In this document: piece by piece, positions 1 through 8,961 of the stretch
Layout: each line of letters opens with the position of its first letter
How positions within the stretch are numbered: the first letter of the stretch is position 1
NCBI GenBank assembly: GCA_013213745.1
Contig: JABSQH010000023.1
Coordinates: forward strand, 1-35,255
Reading direction: 5' to 3'
Source: Ilumatobacteraceae bacterium
GTDB lineage: Bacteria > Actinomycetota > Acidimicrobiia > Acidimicrobiales > Ilumatobacteraceae
DNA length: 35,255 nucleotides
Notes under the pieces: model-generated
Seen by the model: only the letters and a program-made list of their open reading frames with translations
The model's database searches: none
Told to the model about the DNA's origin: nothing
Translations under genes and position numbers: made by a program

Positions 1-82
1 TCGATCTGGTCCTTGTGTCATCGGCCACAACTGCCGATAACCACTTGCACCTTCCCCAATCTACTGGTCAACTTGTCCACTA

Positions 83-2539
83 ATGAACACAACGTCCACT
101 TTCCCCCCGCTGGACGAGCCGCCCGTCGCCGACTCGGTCCCCTCCGTCCCGCCGGCGTCACCATCGATGTGGGCGCGCCTGGGTGCGTTCGCGTTCCGCC
201 GCCGTCGCCGTGTCGCGGCTGCCTGGGTGATGATCCTCGTCGTCGTTCTGGGGCTGTCTGGAACGTTCGGCGGGTCGAGCGACAACTCGTTCTCGATCCC
301 GGACTCGGAGTCGAAGAGCGGGTTCGACACCCTCGACACTTACTTTGGCGGTTTCGGCAGTGGGACGTCGGGCACGATCGTGTTCCAAGCCGACCAGGGC
401 ATCGACGACGCCGAGGTGTCGGCGGCGATGACCGAGCTGTTCGAAGAGGTCGACGCCATCGACGGCGTGACCGTCGTGAGCCCGTACTCACCGCAGGGAG
501 CGGCGCTGGGCCTGACGGCCACCGACGGTCCGCTCGCCGGTCAGGTGGCCTACGCCCAAGTCGACCTCGCCGATGACGTCGACGAGGTCGAGGCGACCGA
601 GATCGGCGCTGAGATCCTCGAGCTCCGGCCCACTGACATCGAGGGCCTGACCGTCGAGGTGGGCGGACAAGCGCTCGGCGAATTCGAAACCCCAGACTCG
701 GAACTGATCGGTCTGGCCTTCGCCATCGTCATCCTCATCGTTGCCTTCGGCTCGGTGCTGGCGATGGGGTTGCCGATCGGCGTGGCGCTGTTCGGTGTCG
801 GTATCGGCGCGGCGCTCATCACGTTGCTGGCCAACGTGATGACCGTGCCCGACTTCGCCATCACGCTGGGAGCGATGATCGGTATCGGCGTCGGCATCGA
901 CTACGCGTTGTTCATCGTCACCCGATATCGAGAGGGGCTGCGTGCTGGTCTCGAGCCGGAGCAGGCAACGATCTCGGCGATCGACACCGCCGGGCGCGCC
1001 GTCGTGTTCGCTGGCTTCACCGTGGTGATCTCGCTGCTCGGCATGTTCATCATGGGCCTGTCGTTCATCAACGGGTTGGCCACCGGTGCGGCGGTCACGG
1101 TGCTCGTCACCATGATCGCCTCGGTCACGCTGTTGCCTGCGCTGCTCGGCTTTGCACAGCGCCGTGTCGAAGTCACTCGTGTGCGCGGGTTGATCGCCGC
1201 AGGTCTCGTGTCGTTGTCGCTGCTCGGGCTGGGCCTCGGTATCGATCCGCTGCTCGTCGGTGCACCGCTCGCGGCGGTCGTGCTGCTGGTTTCGCTGGCC
1301 ATCGCTCCGCTGCGTCGCGAGTTGCCACCGCGTCGAGAAAAGCCCCTGCGTGAGACATTGTCGTATCGCTGGAGCCGCTTCGTGCAGGCCCGTCCCTGGT
1401 CGATCGCCTTGGCCACGACGGCGTTCCTTCTGGTGTTGACGATTCCGCTGTTCGGTCTGCGGCTCGGTTTCAGCGACGAGAGCAACTACGCCGAAGACAC
1501 CACGACACGGGCCGCCTACGACCTCACCACCGAGGCCTTCGGTGCCGGCACGAACGGTCCGTTGCTTCTCACCGCAGAGCTGAACTCTCCTGACGATCTC
1601 GACACCCTCGTCGGTGTGGCCGCCGCGGTCGAAGCGACCGAGGGCGTCGCCAGCGTCGTCGGTCCGATTCCCAACGACCCGGCAAACCCCGAAGCCGCGA
1701 TCATCCAGGTCACTCCGGTGACCGGCCCGCAAGACGAAGCCACATCCGAGCTGGTCGAGCAGCTGCGTGGCGAGCTGCTCGTCGAGACCGCCGACGGCAC
1801 ACCGGTGGTCGTCAACGTGACCGGCACGGTCGCCGCCAACATCGACTTCAGCGACTACCTGGCCGATCGCATCCCGATCTTCTTCGCGGCCGTCCTCACC
1901 CTGTCATTCGTGCTGCTGATGATGGTGTTCCGCTCGTTGCTCGTGCCGCTCAAAGCGGTGATCATGAACATGCTGTCGATCGGCGGTGCCTACGGCATCG
2001 TCGTTGCGGTGTTCCAATGGGGCTGGGGCGTGGAACTGTTCGGAACGTCGGCTGGCCCGATCGAGCCGTTCTTGCCGATGATGATGTTCGCCATCGTGTT
2101 CGGCCTCTCGATGGACTACGAGGTGTTCTTGCTGTCGCGGGTGAAAGAGGAGTTCGACCGTACCGGTGATGCGATCAACTCGGTCGCCGACGGCCTGGCC
2201 GCAACAGCTCGCGTGATCACCGCCGCGGCGGCGATCATGGTCGTGGTCTTCGGCTCGTTCGTGCTCGAAGACAATCGCATCATCAAGATGTTCGGACTCG
2301 GGTTGGCGACGGCGGTGTTCCTCGACGCCACGCTCGTGCGCATGTTGCTCGTCCCGGCGACGATGCAGTTGCTCGGTGCCCGCAACTGGTGGTTGCCCGG
2401 TTGGCTCGACCGCCTCCTGCCCACGCTCAACGTCGAGGGCGGCGCGCACACATCGGTGATCGAACAAGCCGACGAGGATCCCGATGACTCAGACGGGACC
2501 GCCGACAAGGCCGACGACCGCGACCCGGTCCCGGTGTAG
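83..2539 (+). CDS. MMPL-family RND transporter
   Basis: Inner-membrane proton-driven exporter of the MmpL/RND superfamily, 818 aa; the family exports lipids, drugs or other hydrophobic compounds, and the substrate here is unknown. A basic stretch precedes TM1 (about residues 45-62). A periplasmic loop follows, then two blocks of membrane helices (about 207-365 and 595-770), each with the G-x3-D-Y relay motif typical of the family: D273-Y274 in the first half and D678-Y679 in the second. The C-terminal tail (about 790-818) is acidic and looks disordered. The start at 83 gives a proline-rich 28-residue leader; M29 (ATG at 167) gives the more usual MMPL N-terminus and is a real alternative. The family is clear. 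Confidence 0.93.
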   Translation: MNTTSTFPPLDEPPVADSVPSVPPASPSMWARLGAFAFRRRRRVAAAWVMILVVVLGLSGTFGGSSDNSFSIPDSESKSGFDTLDTYFGGFGSGTSGTIVFQADQGIDDAEVSAAMTELFEEVDAIDGVTVVSPYSPQGAALGLTATDGPLAGQVAYAQVDLADDVDEVEATEIGAEILELRPTDIEGLTVEVGGQALGEFETPDSELIGLAFAIVILIVAFGSVLAMGLPIGVALFGVGIGAALITLLANVMTVPDFAITLGAMIGIGVGIDYALFIVTRYREGLRAGLEPEQATISAIDTAGRAVVFAGFTVVISLLGMFIMGLSFINGLATGAAVTVLVTMIASVTLLPALLGFAQRRVEVTRVRGLIAAGLVSLSLLGLGLGIDPLLVGAPLAAVVLLVSLAIAPLRRELPPRREKPLRETLSYRWSRFVQARPWSIALATTAFLLVLTIPLFGLRLGFSDESNYAEDTTTRAAYDLTTEAFGAGTNGPLLLTAELNSPDDLDTLVGVAAAVEATEGVASVVGPIPNDPANPEAAIIQVTPVTGPQDEATSELVEQLRGELLVETADGTPVVVNVTGTVAANIDFSDYLADRIPIFFAAVLTLSFVLLMMVFRSLLVPLKAVIMNMLSIGGAYGIVVAVFQWGWGVELFGTSAGPIEPFLPMMMFAIVFGLSMDYEVFLLSRVKEEFDRTGDAINSVADGLAATARVITAAAAIMVVVFGSFVLEDNRIIKMFGLGLATAVFLDATLVRMLLVPATMQLLGARNWWLPGWLDRLLPTLNVEGGAHTSVIEQADEDPDDSDGTADKADDRDPVPV

Positions 2540-2647
2540 CGCCCGCTCCGCACAGATGTTGCCGCTCTGGGAACAGGCGCCGAACGAATCGAGACGTTGC
2601 ACCTGGTACCAGACGGGCGCGGTCACCCACCTCTCGCGCGTCGGGCC

Positions 2648-3430
2648 ATGCGGTGGGTTCGCCGCGATCTGAAGATCCTGATCCCGGCAGGCGTCGTGCT
2701 GGCGGGAATCGGCATCTACCTGTTCTTTTTCGTCTTCGCCTTCCATCTGCTGTTCATCGACGACAAGGTCGACGAGGCCGGTCCAGTATTCGACTCGGGA
2801 GCCGATGCGTCTGCGCAGGGTGTTGCGTCGGCTAGCCCCGATGAGGATGTCGTGATCGAGCAGACTCCGGGCGACGACGATGCAGCCGCTGACGGTGCCG
2901 CGACCGACGGTGACGAGGCGGTGGTCGGCACCGACGAGAACAAAGTCGACAAGTCCGGCCCCGGCGGTGAGGTGCAGGCGTCGCTCGATGCTGTGGCTGA
3001 AGCAGAGACCGCAGTAGATGAACCGATCGACGCGGCCCCGGCGACCACAGAAGCACCGGTTGCGACCGCACCGGCCGAGCCGCAGATCGTCACGCTGGTC
3101 GAGGGCAGCTTCATCCCCCGTGGCCGGTATTCGGGCGAAGGGCGGGCGTTCGTCCTCAACGACGGCAGCGCGCAGCGTTTCCTGCGTTTCGAGGACTTCG
3201 CCACCGATAACGGGCCGGACCTCGACGTGTACCTCGTGAACTCCGACGCCAACGCCGACGAGGGCACCTTCGATGACGACTTCATCGACCTCGGTGACCT
3301 CCAGGGCAACATCGGCAACCAGAACTACGAGATCCCGCCCGTGGTCGATCTCGCCGTGTACGACACCGTCGTGGTCTGGTGCGTGCGTTTCGGATCGGCG
3401 TTCACCGCCGCCGATCTGTTGCCCGTCTGA
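2648..3430 (+). CDS. Membrane-anchored DM13-domain protein
   Basis: 260-aa protein with one N-terminal membrane helix (about residues 10-32), a long low-complexity linker rich in Asp, Ala and Glu (about 38-150), and a C-terminal DM13 domain (about 160-260). The domain is recognised from the F-I-P-R-G-R-Y-S-G-E-G start, the D-L-D-V-Y-L-V strand, and the V-V-W-C-V-R-F-G-S-A-F end that contains the family's conserved cysteine. DM13 domains have been proposed to act in electron transfer; the function here is unproven. I chose ATG 2648 because it sits directly before the basic patch and the TM helix; an earlier in-frame start at 2597 would add 17 residues. It lies 108 nt after the MMPL gene on the same strand, so co-transcription is possible. 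The protein is probably exported and membrane-tethered. Confidence 0.82.
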   Translation: MRWVRRDLKILIPAGVVLAGIGIYLFFFVFAFHLLFIDDKVDEAGPVFDSGADASAQGVASASPDEDVVIEQTPGDDDAAADGAATDGDEAVVGTDENKVDKSGPGGEVQASLDAVAEAETAVDEPIDAAPATTEAPVATAPAEPQIVTLVEGSFIPRGRYSGEGRAFVLNDGSAQRFLRFEDFATDNGPDLDVYLVNSDANADEGTFDDDFIDLGDLQGNIGNQNYEIPPVVDLAVYDTVVVWCVRFGSAFTAADLLPV

Positions 3431-3538
3431 TCCACCTGCCGCACTGCGCCTCAGCCTGCTGAGCGGAGGGTGAGAAGCGGGTGAGAGCGGACGTTCGCGT
3501 GGAATCACCGGCGACCCCGCGTCGTTGAATCAGACACG

Positions 3539-4435
3539 ATGTTCAAGAACACCCTGAAGACCACTGCCCTCCTCGGCGGCCTCGGCGGCCTGATCGTGGT
3601 CGTCGCCGGCGTACTCGGCGGCGGAAGCTCGACCGCCCTGCTCATCGGACTGCTGTTCGCCCTCGTGATGGTCGGCGGCAGCTACTGGTTCAGCGACCGA
3701 CTTGCGCTCAAGGCAGCCCGCGCCCGCGTCGTGACCGAATCCGACGCGGCCGAGTTCTACGGGATCGTCCGCTCGCTCGCCCAGCGAGCCGACATGCCGA
3801 TGCCCACCGTGGCGATCTCGCCCGAGTCCCAGCCCAACGCGTTCGCCACCGGTCGCAATCCGAACCATGCGGTCGTGTGCGCCACCCAGGGCCTGCTCCA
3901 GTCGTTGCCTCGCGACGAGGTCGAAGCGGTGATGGCCCACGAGCTGATGCACGTGCGTCACCGCGACATCTTGATCGGATCAGTGGCGGCGGCGATCGCG
4001 ACGGCGATCTCGTTCATCGCCAACATCGCCATGTGGGCCTCGTTGTTCGGTGGCGGCCGCAGCGACGAGGACCGCAACCCGATCGCACTGTTGGCGGTGG
4101 CGCTCCTTGCGCCGATCGCCGCATCGTTGATGCAGATGGCGGTCAGCCGGTCGCGTGAGTTCGAAGCCGACCGCGGTGCGGCTGAGCTGCTCGGCAGCGG
4201 TCGTTCGATGGCCAACGCATTGCGCCGGATCGAGTCGCTGGCCATGCGTACTCCGATGGAAGTGGCGCCGGCGCAGGCCTACGCCTACATCCACAACCCG
4301 CTCGCCGAGTTCGAGGGTGGTCGCCGCCGCGGCGGCGGCCCGAACCTGGCCCGCTTGTTCTCGACGCACCCGCCGACTGCGGATCGCATCGAGGCGCTCG
4401 AGCGCTACGACCAGAAGCGGTTGATCGGCGCCTGA
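3539..4435 (+). CDS. htpX: M48-family zinc metalloprotease, HtpX-like
   Basis: 298-aa integral-membrane protease that degrades damaged membrane proteins in the well-studied homologues. Two N-terminal helices lie at about residues 10-30 and 33-52. The zinc site H134-E-L-M-H138 lies inside A-H-E-L-M-H, and a third ligand is expected at E207 in S-R-S-R-E-F-E-A-D. Two further hydrophobic segments lie at about 145-170 and 180-202. A Gly/Arg-rich linker precedes the T-H-P-P-T-A-D-R-I motif near the C-terminus, which is conserved in HtpX. Length and motif order match HtpX. No strong ribosome-binding site precedes the ATG. Confidence 0.93.
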   Translation: MFKNTLKTTALLGGLGGLIVVVAGVLGGGSSTALLIGLLFALVMVGGSYWFSDRLALKAARARVVTESDAAEFYGIVRSLAQRADMPMPTVAISPESQPNAFATGRNPNHAVVCATQGLLQSLPRDEVEAVMAHELMHVRHRDILIGSVAAAIATAISFIANIAMWASLFGGGRSDEDRNPIALLAVALLAPIAASLMQMAVSRSREFEADRGAAELLGSGRSMANALRRIESLAMRTPMEVAPAQAYAYIHNPLAEFEGGRRRGGGPNLARLFSTHPPTADRIEALERYDQKRLIGA

Positions 4436-4454
4436 TCGAAGCAACGGCGCGCCG

Positions 4455-5294
4455 TCAGCGCGGAGTGGTCGCAAAGCTCGGGCCGCGATCGACATGCTCG
4501 TCGCGAATCGCGGCGAGCGGATCGCGGACGTCGTCGATGTAGCCGAGCGCGTAGGCGCCGAGTTGATACCCCATCAGTCGGAGCAGGTCGTCGGGGAGTT
4601 CGGCGGCGACCTCGGGCGGCACCGAGAGGTATTGGTTCTCCTCCTGCCGGAGCCACGACACGTTGTAGGTGATGTTCAACCCGCAGCGAGTCTCTGCGGT
4701 CTGGTTGGCGCCACCGCCGTGGTACACCTTGCCGGTGTACACCAGGCATGACCCGCGAGTCATCTCGGCGGGCACGGTGTCGTCCACCGTGTACTCGAAG
4801 CTGTTCGGCAGGTCCTGACTCCCGAGCATCACACGGGTCGCACCGTTGGCCTCGGAGAAGTCGGTCATCGCCCAGATGGTGTTGCACTGCACGTGATAGT
4901 CGGCCGGGAACTCGTAGAAGTCGAACGCCCATTGGTCGCGGTGGATCGCCTGACCCGGGGAGTTCGGCCCGATTGAGATCATCTGGGTGAGGTGCAGCTG
5001 GAAGCTCTTGGCGCGATCGAGCAATCGGCCGGCGACGTCGAGGATCAGGGGGTGCTGAATGAGTTCGTGACTCGACGGCGAACGGGCGATGAGCGCCCCG
5101 GTACGCGCGGTCATACGGCCCGAGAAGTCGTCGCTGCCCATTGGCGTGGCGTCGATGAACGGCATCATCTCAGCGCCGACGCGATCGATGAGACCGGCTG
5201 ACGCCAAGTCATCGATCACGAGCGCGCCATCGCGACGGATGATCGCGTCGAGCTCCTCGGCGCTGGTGTCGGGCGGGCAGTGCACGATCCCCAT
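4455..5294 (-). CDS. Phytanoyl-CoA dioxygenase (PhyH) family protein
   Basis: 279-aa Fe(II)/2-oxoglutarate-dependent oxygenase of the PhyH family, which hydroxylates diverse substrates; this substrate is unknown. The facial triad is visible: H118-x-D120 in the I-H-R-D-Q-W motif and the distal H192 in V-Y-H-G-G-G. R203 is placed to bind 2-oxoglutarate. Length fits the family. It converges on the htpX-like gene and is divergent from the ABC operon starting at 5352. I see no ribosome-binding site before the ATG, so it may be leaderless. Confidence 0.88.
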   Translation of the reverse strand: MGIVHCPPDTSAEELDAIIRRDGALVIDDLASAGLIDRVGAEMMPFIDATPMGSDDFSGRMTARTGALIARSPSSHELIQHPLILDVAGRLLDRAKSFQLHLTQMISIGPNSPGQAIHRDQWAFDFYEFPADYHVQCNTIWAMTDFSEANGATRVMLGSQDLPNSFEYTVDDTVPAEMTRGSCLVYTGKVYHGGGANQTAETRCGLNITYNVSWLRQEENQYLSVPPEVAAELPDDLLRLMGYQLGAYALGYIDDVRDPLAAIRDEHVDRGPSFATTPR

Positions 5295-5351
5295 GAGATG
5301 ACCGTACTCAGGCGGTGCCCGTCAGGATGACTCGGCGAGGAGCTGACAGAC

Positions 5352-6293
5352 TTGTCAGCGGTGACAACGATTGTCGAAACGCGCGAGCTCGTGATGCAGT
5401 TTCCGGCGACGCGCGCCCTCGATCGGCTCGACATCACCATCGAGGCCGGCGTGACGGGCCTGGTCGGTGCCAATGGTGCCGGCAAGACGACGTTGATCTC
5501 GCTGATGTTGGGGCTGCTTCGTCCGACTGCTGGGTCGATACGGGTCCTCGGCCGTGACCCGGGCCCCGACGGTCCTGAGTTGCGCGCCCTCATTGGCTAC
5601 GGCCCGGAGCGCAACGTGCTGCCCGACGACATGCGGGCCTACGACTTCGTCCATCACCTTGCCGAAGTCAAAGGCCTGCCGCGCGACGAGGCGCGGAGCC
5701 GGGCCAGCGACTCGCTGTATCTCGTCGGTCTCGGCGAGGAGCGCTTTCGTGCGCTCGGCACGATGTCGACCGGTCAACGACAGCGGGTCAAGCTGGCACA
5801 GGCGATCGCTGCCGATCCGCGGCTGATCGTGCTCGACGAACCCACCGACGGACTCGACCCGGTGCAGCGCGATGAGATGTTGGCGATCATTCGCCAGGTC
5901 AACCGCAACTTCGGGATCGACGTGATCCTGTCCTCGCACGTGTTGGAAGAGGTCGAGCGCGTGTGCGATCGCGTCGTCGCTCTCGACGAGGGTCGGCTCG
6001 TCGCGCAGGGCCCGCTGCACGAGCTGGCCGGGACCACCGGAGGGCTGGAGATCGAGTTCGTGGAGGTGCGCGATCGTCCGCAGGCGATCGATGCGATCGT
6101 CGCCGATCTCATCGCCGCGGGCTTCGGTGCCGCGCGGACCGGAGCGATCGTCACGCTCGACGGAGCCGACGACGATGTGTTGTTCGATCGCGCCGGGGCG
6201 GCAATCGCTCGCCACGGTGCACGGCTGCGTCGCCTCGAACGTCGACGCCGCTCGCTCGACGACCTGTTCGCCGATCCGCGGGTGGCGCAGTGA
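5352..6293 (+). CDS. ABC transporter ATP-binding protein, first of the operon
   Basis: 313-aa ABC ATPase of the ABC-2 export type, which powers the adjacent permeases. Walker A is G39-A-N-G-A-G-K45-T-T, the signature is S139-T-G-Q, Walker B is L-I-V-L-D-E (158-163) and the switch histidine is H196. The Q-loop reads G-P-E, with Glu in place of the usual Gln. A C-terminal domain of about 85 residues follows the NBD, as in NatA/CcmA-like exporters. TTG 5352 is chosen as start because GAGGAG (5337-5342) lies 9 nt upstream; GTG 5361 in the same frame is the alternative. First gene of a four-gene ATPase-permease-ATPase-permease operon. Confidence 0.92.
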   Translation: MSAVTTIVETRELVMQFPATRALDRLDITIEAGVTGLVGANGAGKTTLISLMLGLLRPTAGSIRVLGRDPGPDGPELRALIGYGPERNVLPDDMRAYDFVHHLAEVKGLPRDEARSRASDSLYLVGLGEERFRALGTMSTGQRQRVKLAQAIAADPRLIVLDEPTDGLDPVQRDEMLAIIRQVNRNFGIDVILSSHVLEEVERVCDRVVALDEGRLVAQGPLHELAGTTGGLEIEFVEVRDRPQAIDAIVADLIAAGFGAARTGAIVTLDGADDDVLFDRAGAAIARHGARLRRLERRRRSLDDLFADPRVAQ

Positions 6294-6327
6294 GCGTGGC
6301 CAGCATCGCCGAGACGCAGGGGTGGCG

Positions 6328-7194
6328 GTGAGCGACGCCCGTATCGTCGAACGAGGCTTCCAGCGATACGAAGGACCGCGTTCGGGGGTCGTCGGCGCCA
6401 TTCGCAGCGTTGCTTGGCAGTCGGCGCGAGCCACGCTCGGGTTGGGTCGACCGGCACGCTCGAAGATCTTCCCGGTGATCGCCGTGGTCATCGCCTATGT
6501 CCCTGCGATCGTGTTCGTCGGTATCTCGGTGCTGATCCCGGGCGACATCGTCGACCCCGAAGAGGTTGCCGACTACGCCTCCTACTACGGCTTCATCACA
6601 TTGGCGATCTTCTTGTTTGCGGCACTCGTCGCACCCGAGATGCTGGTGACCGACCGACGCAACGGCATGCTCGCGTTGTACTTGTCCACGCCCCTGCACC
6701 GGGGCACGTACTTGGCGGCCAAGGCCATTGCGGTCGCGGGCACGTTGGCACTCGTCACGATCGGGCCTCCCCTCCTCGTGCTCGCGGGGTACACGTTCGA
6801 CGGATCGGGGCCGGACGGCGTCGACGCGTGGTTGCTCGTCCTGGTGCGCATCGTGCTGTCGGGCGTGGCCATCTCGGCTGCGCTGATGGCGGTGTCGATG
6901 GCGGCCTCGAGCGTGACCGATCGCAAGGCGTTCGCCGCGATCGGCATCATTTTGTTGGTCTTCGCGTCGAGCGCGTTCGCCGGTGCGTTGGTCGACGGCG
7001 CCGATGCGTCGGTGTACTGGCGGATGCTCGATGTCTCGTCGATGCCCTTCGAGTTGGTGTTCCGGATCTTCGGCCAGGAGGGCAACTTTCCCGACTTGGC
7101 GACCTGGGCCGTGATCGCAGCCAACCTCGCATGGACGGCCGCAGGCGTGGCCGTCGTGGCATGGCGGTACCTCCGGTTGGTGATCGCCAGATGA
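6328..7194 (+). CDS. ABC-2 type permease
   Basis: 288-aa integral-membrane protein with about six hydrophobic helices, fitting an ABC-2 permease. The first lies at about residues 45-65, and others follow up to the C-terminal one at about 265-285. The segment V-T-D-R-R-N-G-M-L-A-L-Y-L-S-T-P is the cytoplasmic coupling motif typical of these permeases. GTG 6328 is chosen because upstream in-frame codons overlap the end of the preceding ATPase and look non-coding. Its TGA overlaps the ATG of the next ATPase by 4 nt, so the two are translationally coupled. The substrate is unknown. Confidence 0.87.
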   Translation: MSDARIVERGFQRYEGPRSGVVGAIRSVAWQSARATLGLGRPARSKIFPVIAVVIAYVPAIVFVGISVLIPGDIVDPEEVADYASYYGFITLAIFLFAALVAPEMLVTDRRNGMLALYLSTPLHRGTYLAAKAIAVAGTLALVTIGPPLLVLAGYTFDGSGPDGVDAWLLVLVRIVLSGVAISAALMAVSMAASSVTDRKAFAAIGIILLVFASSAFAGALVDGADASVYWRMLDVSSMPFELVFRIFGQEGNFPDLATWAVIAANLAWTAAGVAVVAWRYLRLVIAR

Positions 7195-8177
7195 CCACCT
7201 TGCCGCCACCCAACCCGCTGACTCCACCCGCGCCGAGATCTCAGGCGACGGTTGCTCCCGGTGATGGCATGTTGGCGGTCGACGCGGTGTCCAAGTTTTA
7301 CGGTTCGGTCGTCGCCGTGAGCGACGTCACCTTCGATGTCGGTCCGGGTGTCACCGCGCTCCTCGGTCCGAACGGTGCGGGCAAGTCGACCTTGTTTCGC
7401 ATGCTCTGTGGGTTGACCCCTCCATCGCGGGGTGCGGTACGTGTCCTCGGTTGCGATCCGCGCGACGACCGTGATGTTCGTGGTCGCATCGGTCTCGTTC
7501 CACAGCAGGACGCTTTGTTCGACCACCTGTCGGCATCCGACTTCGTCGAGTTTGCAGCTCGCAGCCATGCCGTTCATGATCCGACGCAGGCCGCACAGGC
7601 GGCGCTCGGCGAGGTCGATCTCCTCGAGGTCGGGGCCAAACCGGTGGGCCAGTTCTCCAAGGGCATGCGGCAACGCGTGAAGGTGGCGACTGCGCTGGTC
7701 AACGACCCCGAGGTGCTGATTCTCGACGAGCCGTTGACCGGGCTCGATCCGGTGCAGCGGCGGCGGATGATCGAGCTGTTTCACCGTCTCGGCGACGACG
7801 GTCGTTGTGTGCTCGTGTCGAGTCACGTGCTCGACGAGGTGGCCCGCCTCGGTTCACGGGTCCTGGTCATCGCGCAGGGCCGATTGGTGGCCACCGGTGA
7901 CTACCGCGATCTCCGTGAGCTGATGGACCACCGTCCGCACCGCTTCCGCATCGAGGTCTCAGACCCACGCCGAGTGGCTGCCGCGCTGGTCGACCGAGGG
8001 CTCGTGTCCGGTCTCACGCTCGACGGATCGGTGATCGAGGTCGAGACACTCGACGTCGATGCGTTCGGCCGGCAGCTGCTGCCGTTGGTCGTCGATGCGG
8101 GTGCTCGCGTCACCGAGATGCGACCCCTCGACGACGATCTGGAATCGGTGTTCCGCTACCTGGTGGAGGGCCGCTGA
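7191..8177 (+). CDS. ABC transporter ATP-binding protein, second of the operon
   Basis: 328-aa ABC ATPase with an unusual proline-rich N-terminal leader of about 26 residues. Walker A is G59-P-N-G-A-G-K-S-T67; the Q-loop has V-P-Q-Q; the signature is F-S-K-G-M-R-Q-R; Walker B is V-L-I-L-D-E-P; the switch is S-S-H-V-L-D-E. A C-terminal domain of about 90 residues follows. ATG 7191 overlaps the stop of the preceding permease (ATGA). It differs clearly from the first ATPase of the operon in leader, Q-loop and signature, so the pair probably forms a heteromeric exporter or two related exporters made together. Confidence 0.92.
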   Translation: MTTLPPPNPLTPPAPRSQATVAPGDGMLAVDAVSKFYGSVVAVSDVTFDVGPGVTALLGPNGAGKSTLFRMLCGLTPPSRGAVRVLGCDPRDDRDVRGRIGLVPQQDALFDHLSASDFVEFAARSHAVHDPTQAAQAALGEVDLLEVGAKPVGQFSKGMRQRVKVATALVNDPEVLILDEPLTGLDPVQRRRMIELFHRLGDDGRCVLVSSHVLDEVARLGSRVLVIAQGRLVATGDYRDLRELMDHRPHRFRIEVSDPRRVAAALVDRGLVSGLTLDGSVIEVETLDVDAFGRQLLPLVVDAGARVTEMRPLDDDLESVFRYLVEGR

Positions 8178-8178
8178 G

Positions 8179-8931
8179 ATGGCGCAGATCGAAGAGACGA
8201 CAGCGTTGCGTCGGGTGCCGCCGGCGACGGCGATCGTGTTGTGTTACCGGCTGATACTCCGCCAGCTGCTCACGCCGGGCCGCATCGTCGTACTCACCCT
8301 GCTCGCGTTGGTGGCCACGGTGTCCGCGTTCGCACTGGGGGTGGCCGACGCATCGCTCGACGACGGCGTCGGCCTGCTCGCCGGGCTGGGATTCGGTGTC
8401 GTCGTTCCCGTCGTGTGTCTCGTGTTCGGAGGTGCCGCCATCGGCGACCTCCGTGACGACAAGACGTTGGTGTACGTGTGGTTGCGACCGATCGACCGCT
8501 GGCCGGTCGTCGTGGGGGCCGCTGCTGCGGCGGCGACATTGGCGGCACCGATCACGTTGATCCCGCTGACGTTGGCCGCCGCCGGCACCGGTGTTGGCAA
8601 CTCGGTGGTGCCGGCCACCCTCCTGGCGGGCGTCGTCGGCGTCGTGGCCTACACCGCCGTGTTCACGTTGTTCGGCGTGGTGCTCAAACGGTTCATCGTG
8701 TGGGGACTGGCGTACATCTTGATCATGGAGGGTTTCGTCGCCCAGGCCGGTCCGGGCGTGGCGCGATTCGCACTGCGCAAGTACACGCGGTCGATCCTGG
8801 TCGACATCACGGGAGCTGATCTCGACCTCGCCGATTTCTCGCTCGCCGTCGGGGTGATCACCCCACTGGTCGTCGCTGTGGTCGCCGTTGCGGTGGCGGC
8901 GTGGCGGCTGCGGTCGATGGACATCGACTGA
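8179..8931 (+). CDS. ABC-2 type permease, second of the operon
   Basis: 250-aa hydrophobic protein with about six membrane helices (roughly residues 32-55, 65-85, 105-130, 140-160, 168-185 and 222-243). The motif G-D-L-R-D-D-K-T-L-V-Y-V-W-L-R-P is the coupling segment also seen in the first permease. ATG 8179 follows the upstream ATPase stop by one nucleotide. Last gene of the exporter operon; the next gene, on the other strand, converges on it. The family is assigned from topology and context, with no substrate clue. Confidence 0.85.
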   Translation: MAQIEETTALRRVPPATAIVLCYRLILRQLLTPGRIVVLTLLALVATVSAFALGVADASLDDGVGLLAGLGFGVVVPVVCLVFGGAAIGDLRDDKTLVYVWLRPIDRWPVVVGAAAAAATLAAPITLIPLTLAAAGTGVGNSVVPATLLAGVVGVVAYTAVFTLFGVVLKRFIVWGLAYILIMEGFVAQAGPGVARFALRKYTRSILVDITGADLDLADFSLAVGVITPLVVAVVAVAVAAWRLRSMDID

Positions 8932-8942
8932 GCTGCGCAGGG

Positions 8943-8961
8943 GCCGCCGTGACTAGGCGGC
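8943..8961. terminator. GC-rich hairpin between convergent genes
   Basis: A perfect GCCGCC/GGCGGC stem with a 7-nt loop lies 12 nt after the ABC operon and overlaps the stop codon of the opposing reductase gene. No T-tract follows on either side, so intrinsic termination is only suggested by position. Confidence 0.35.
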
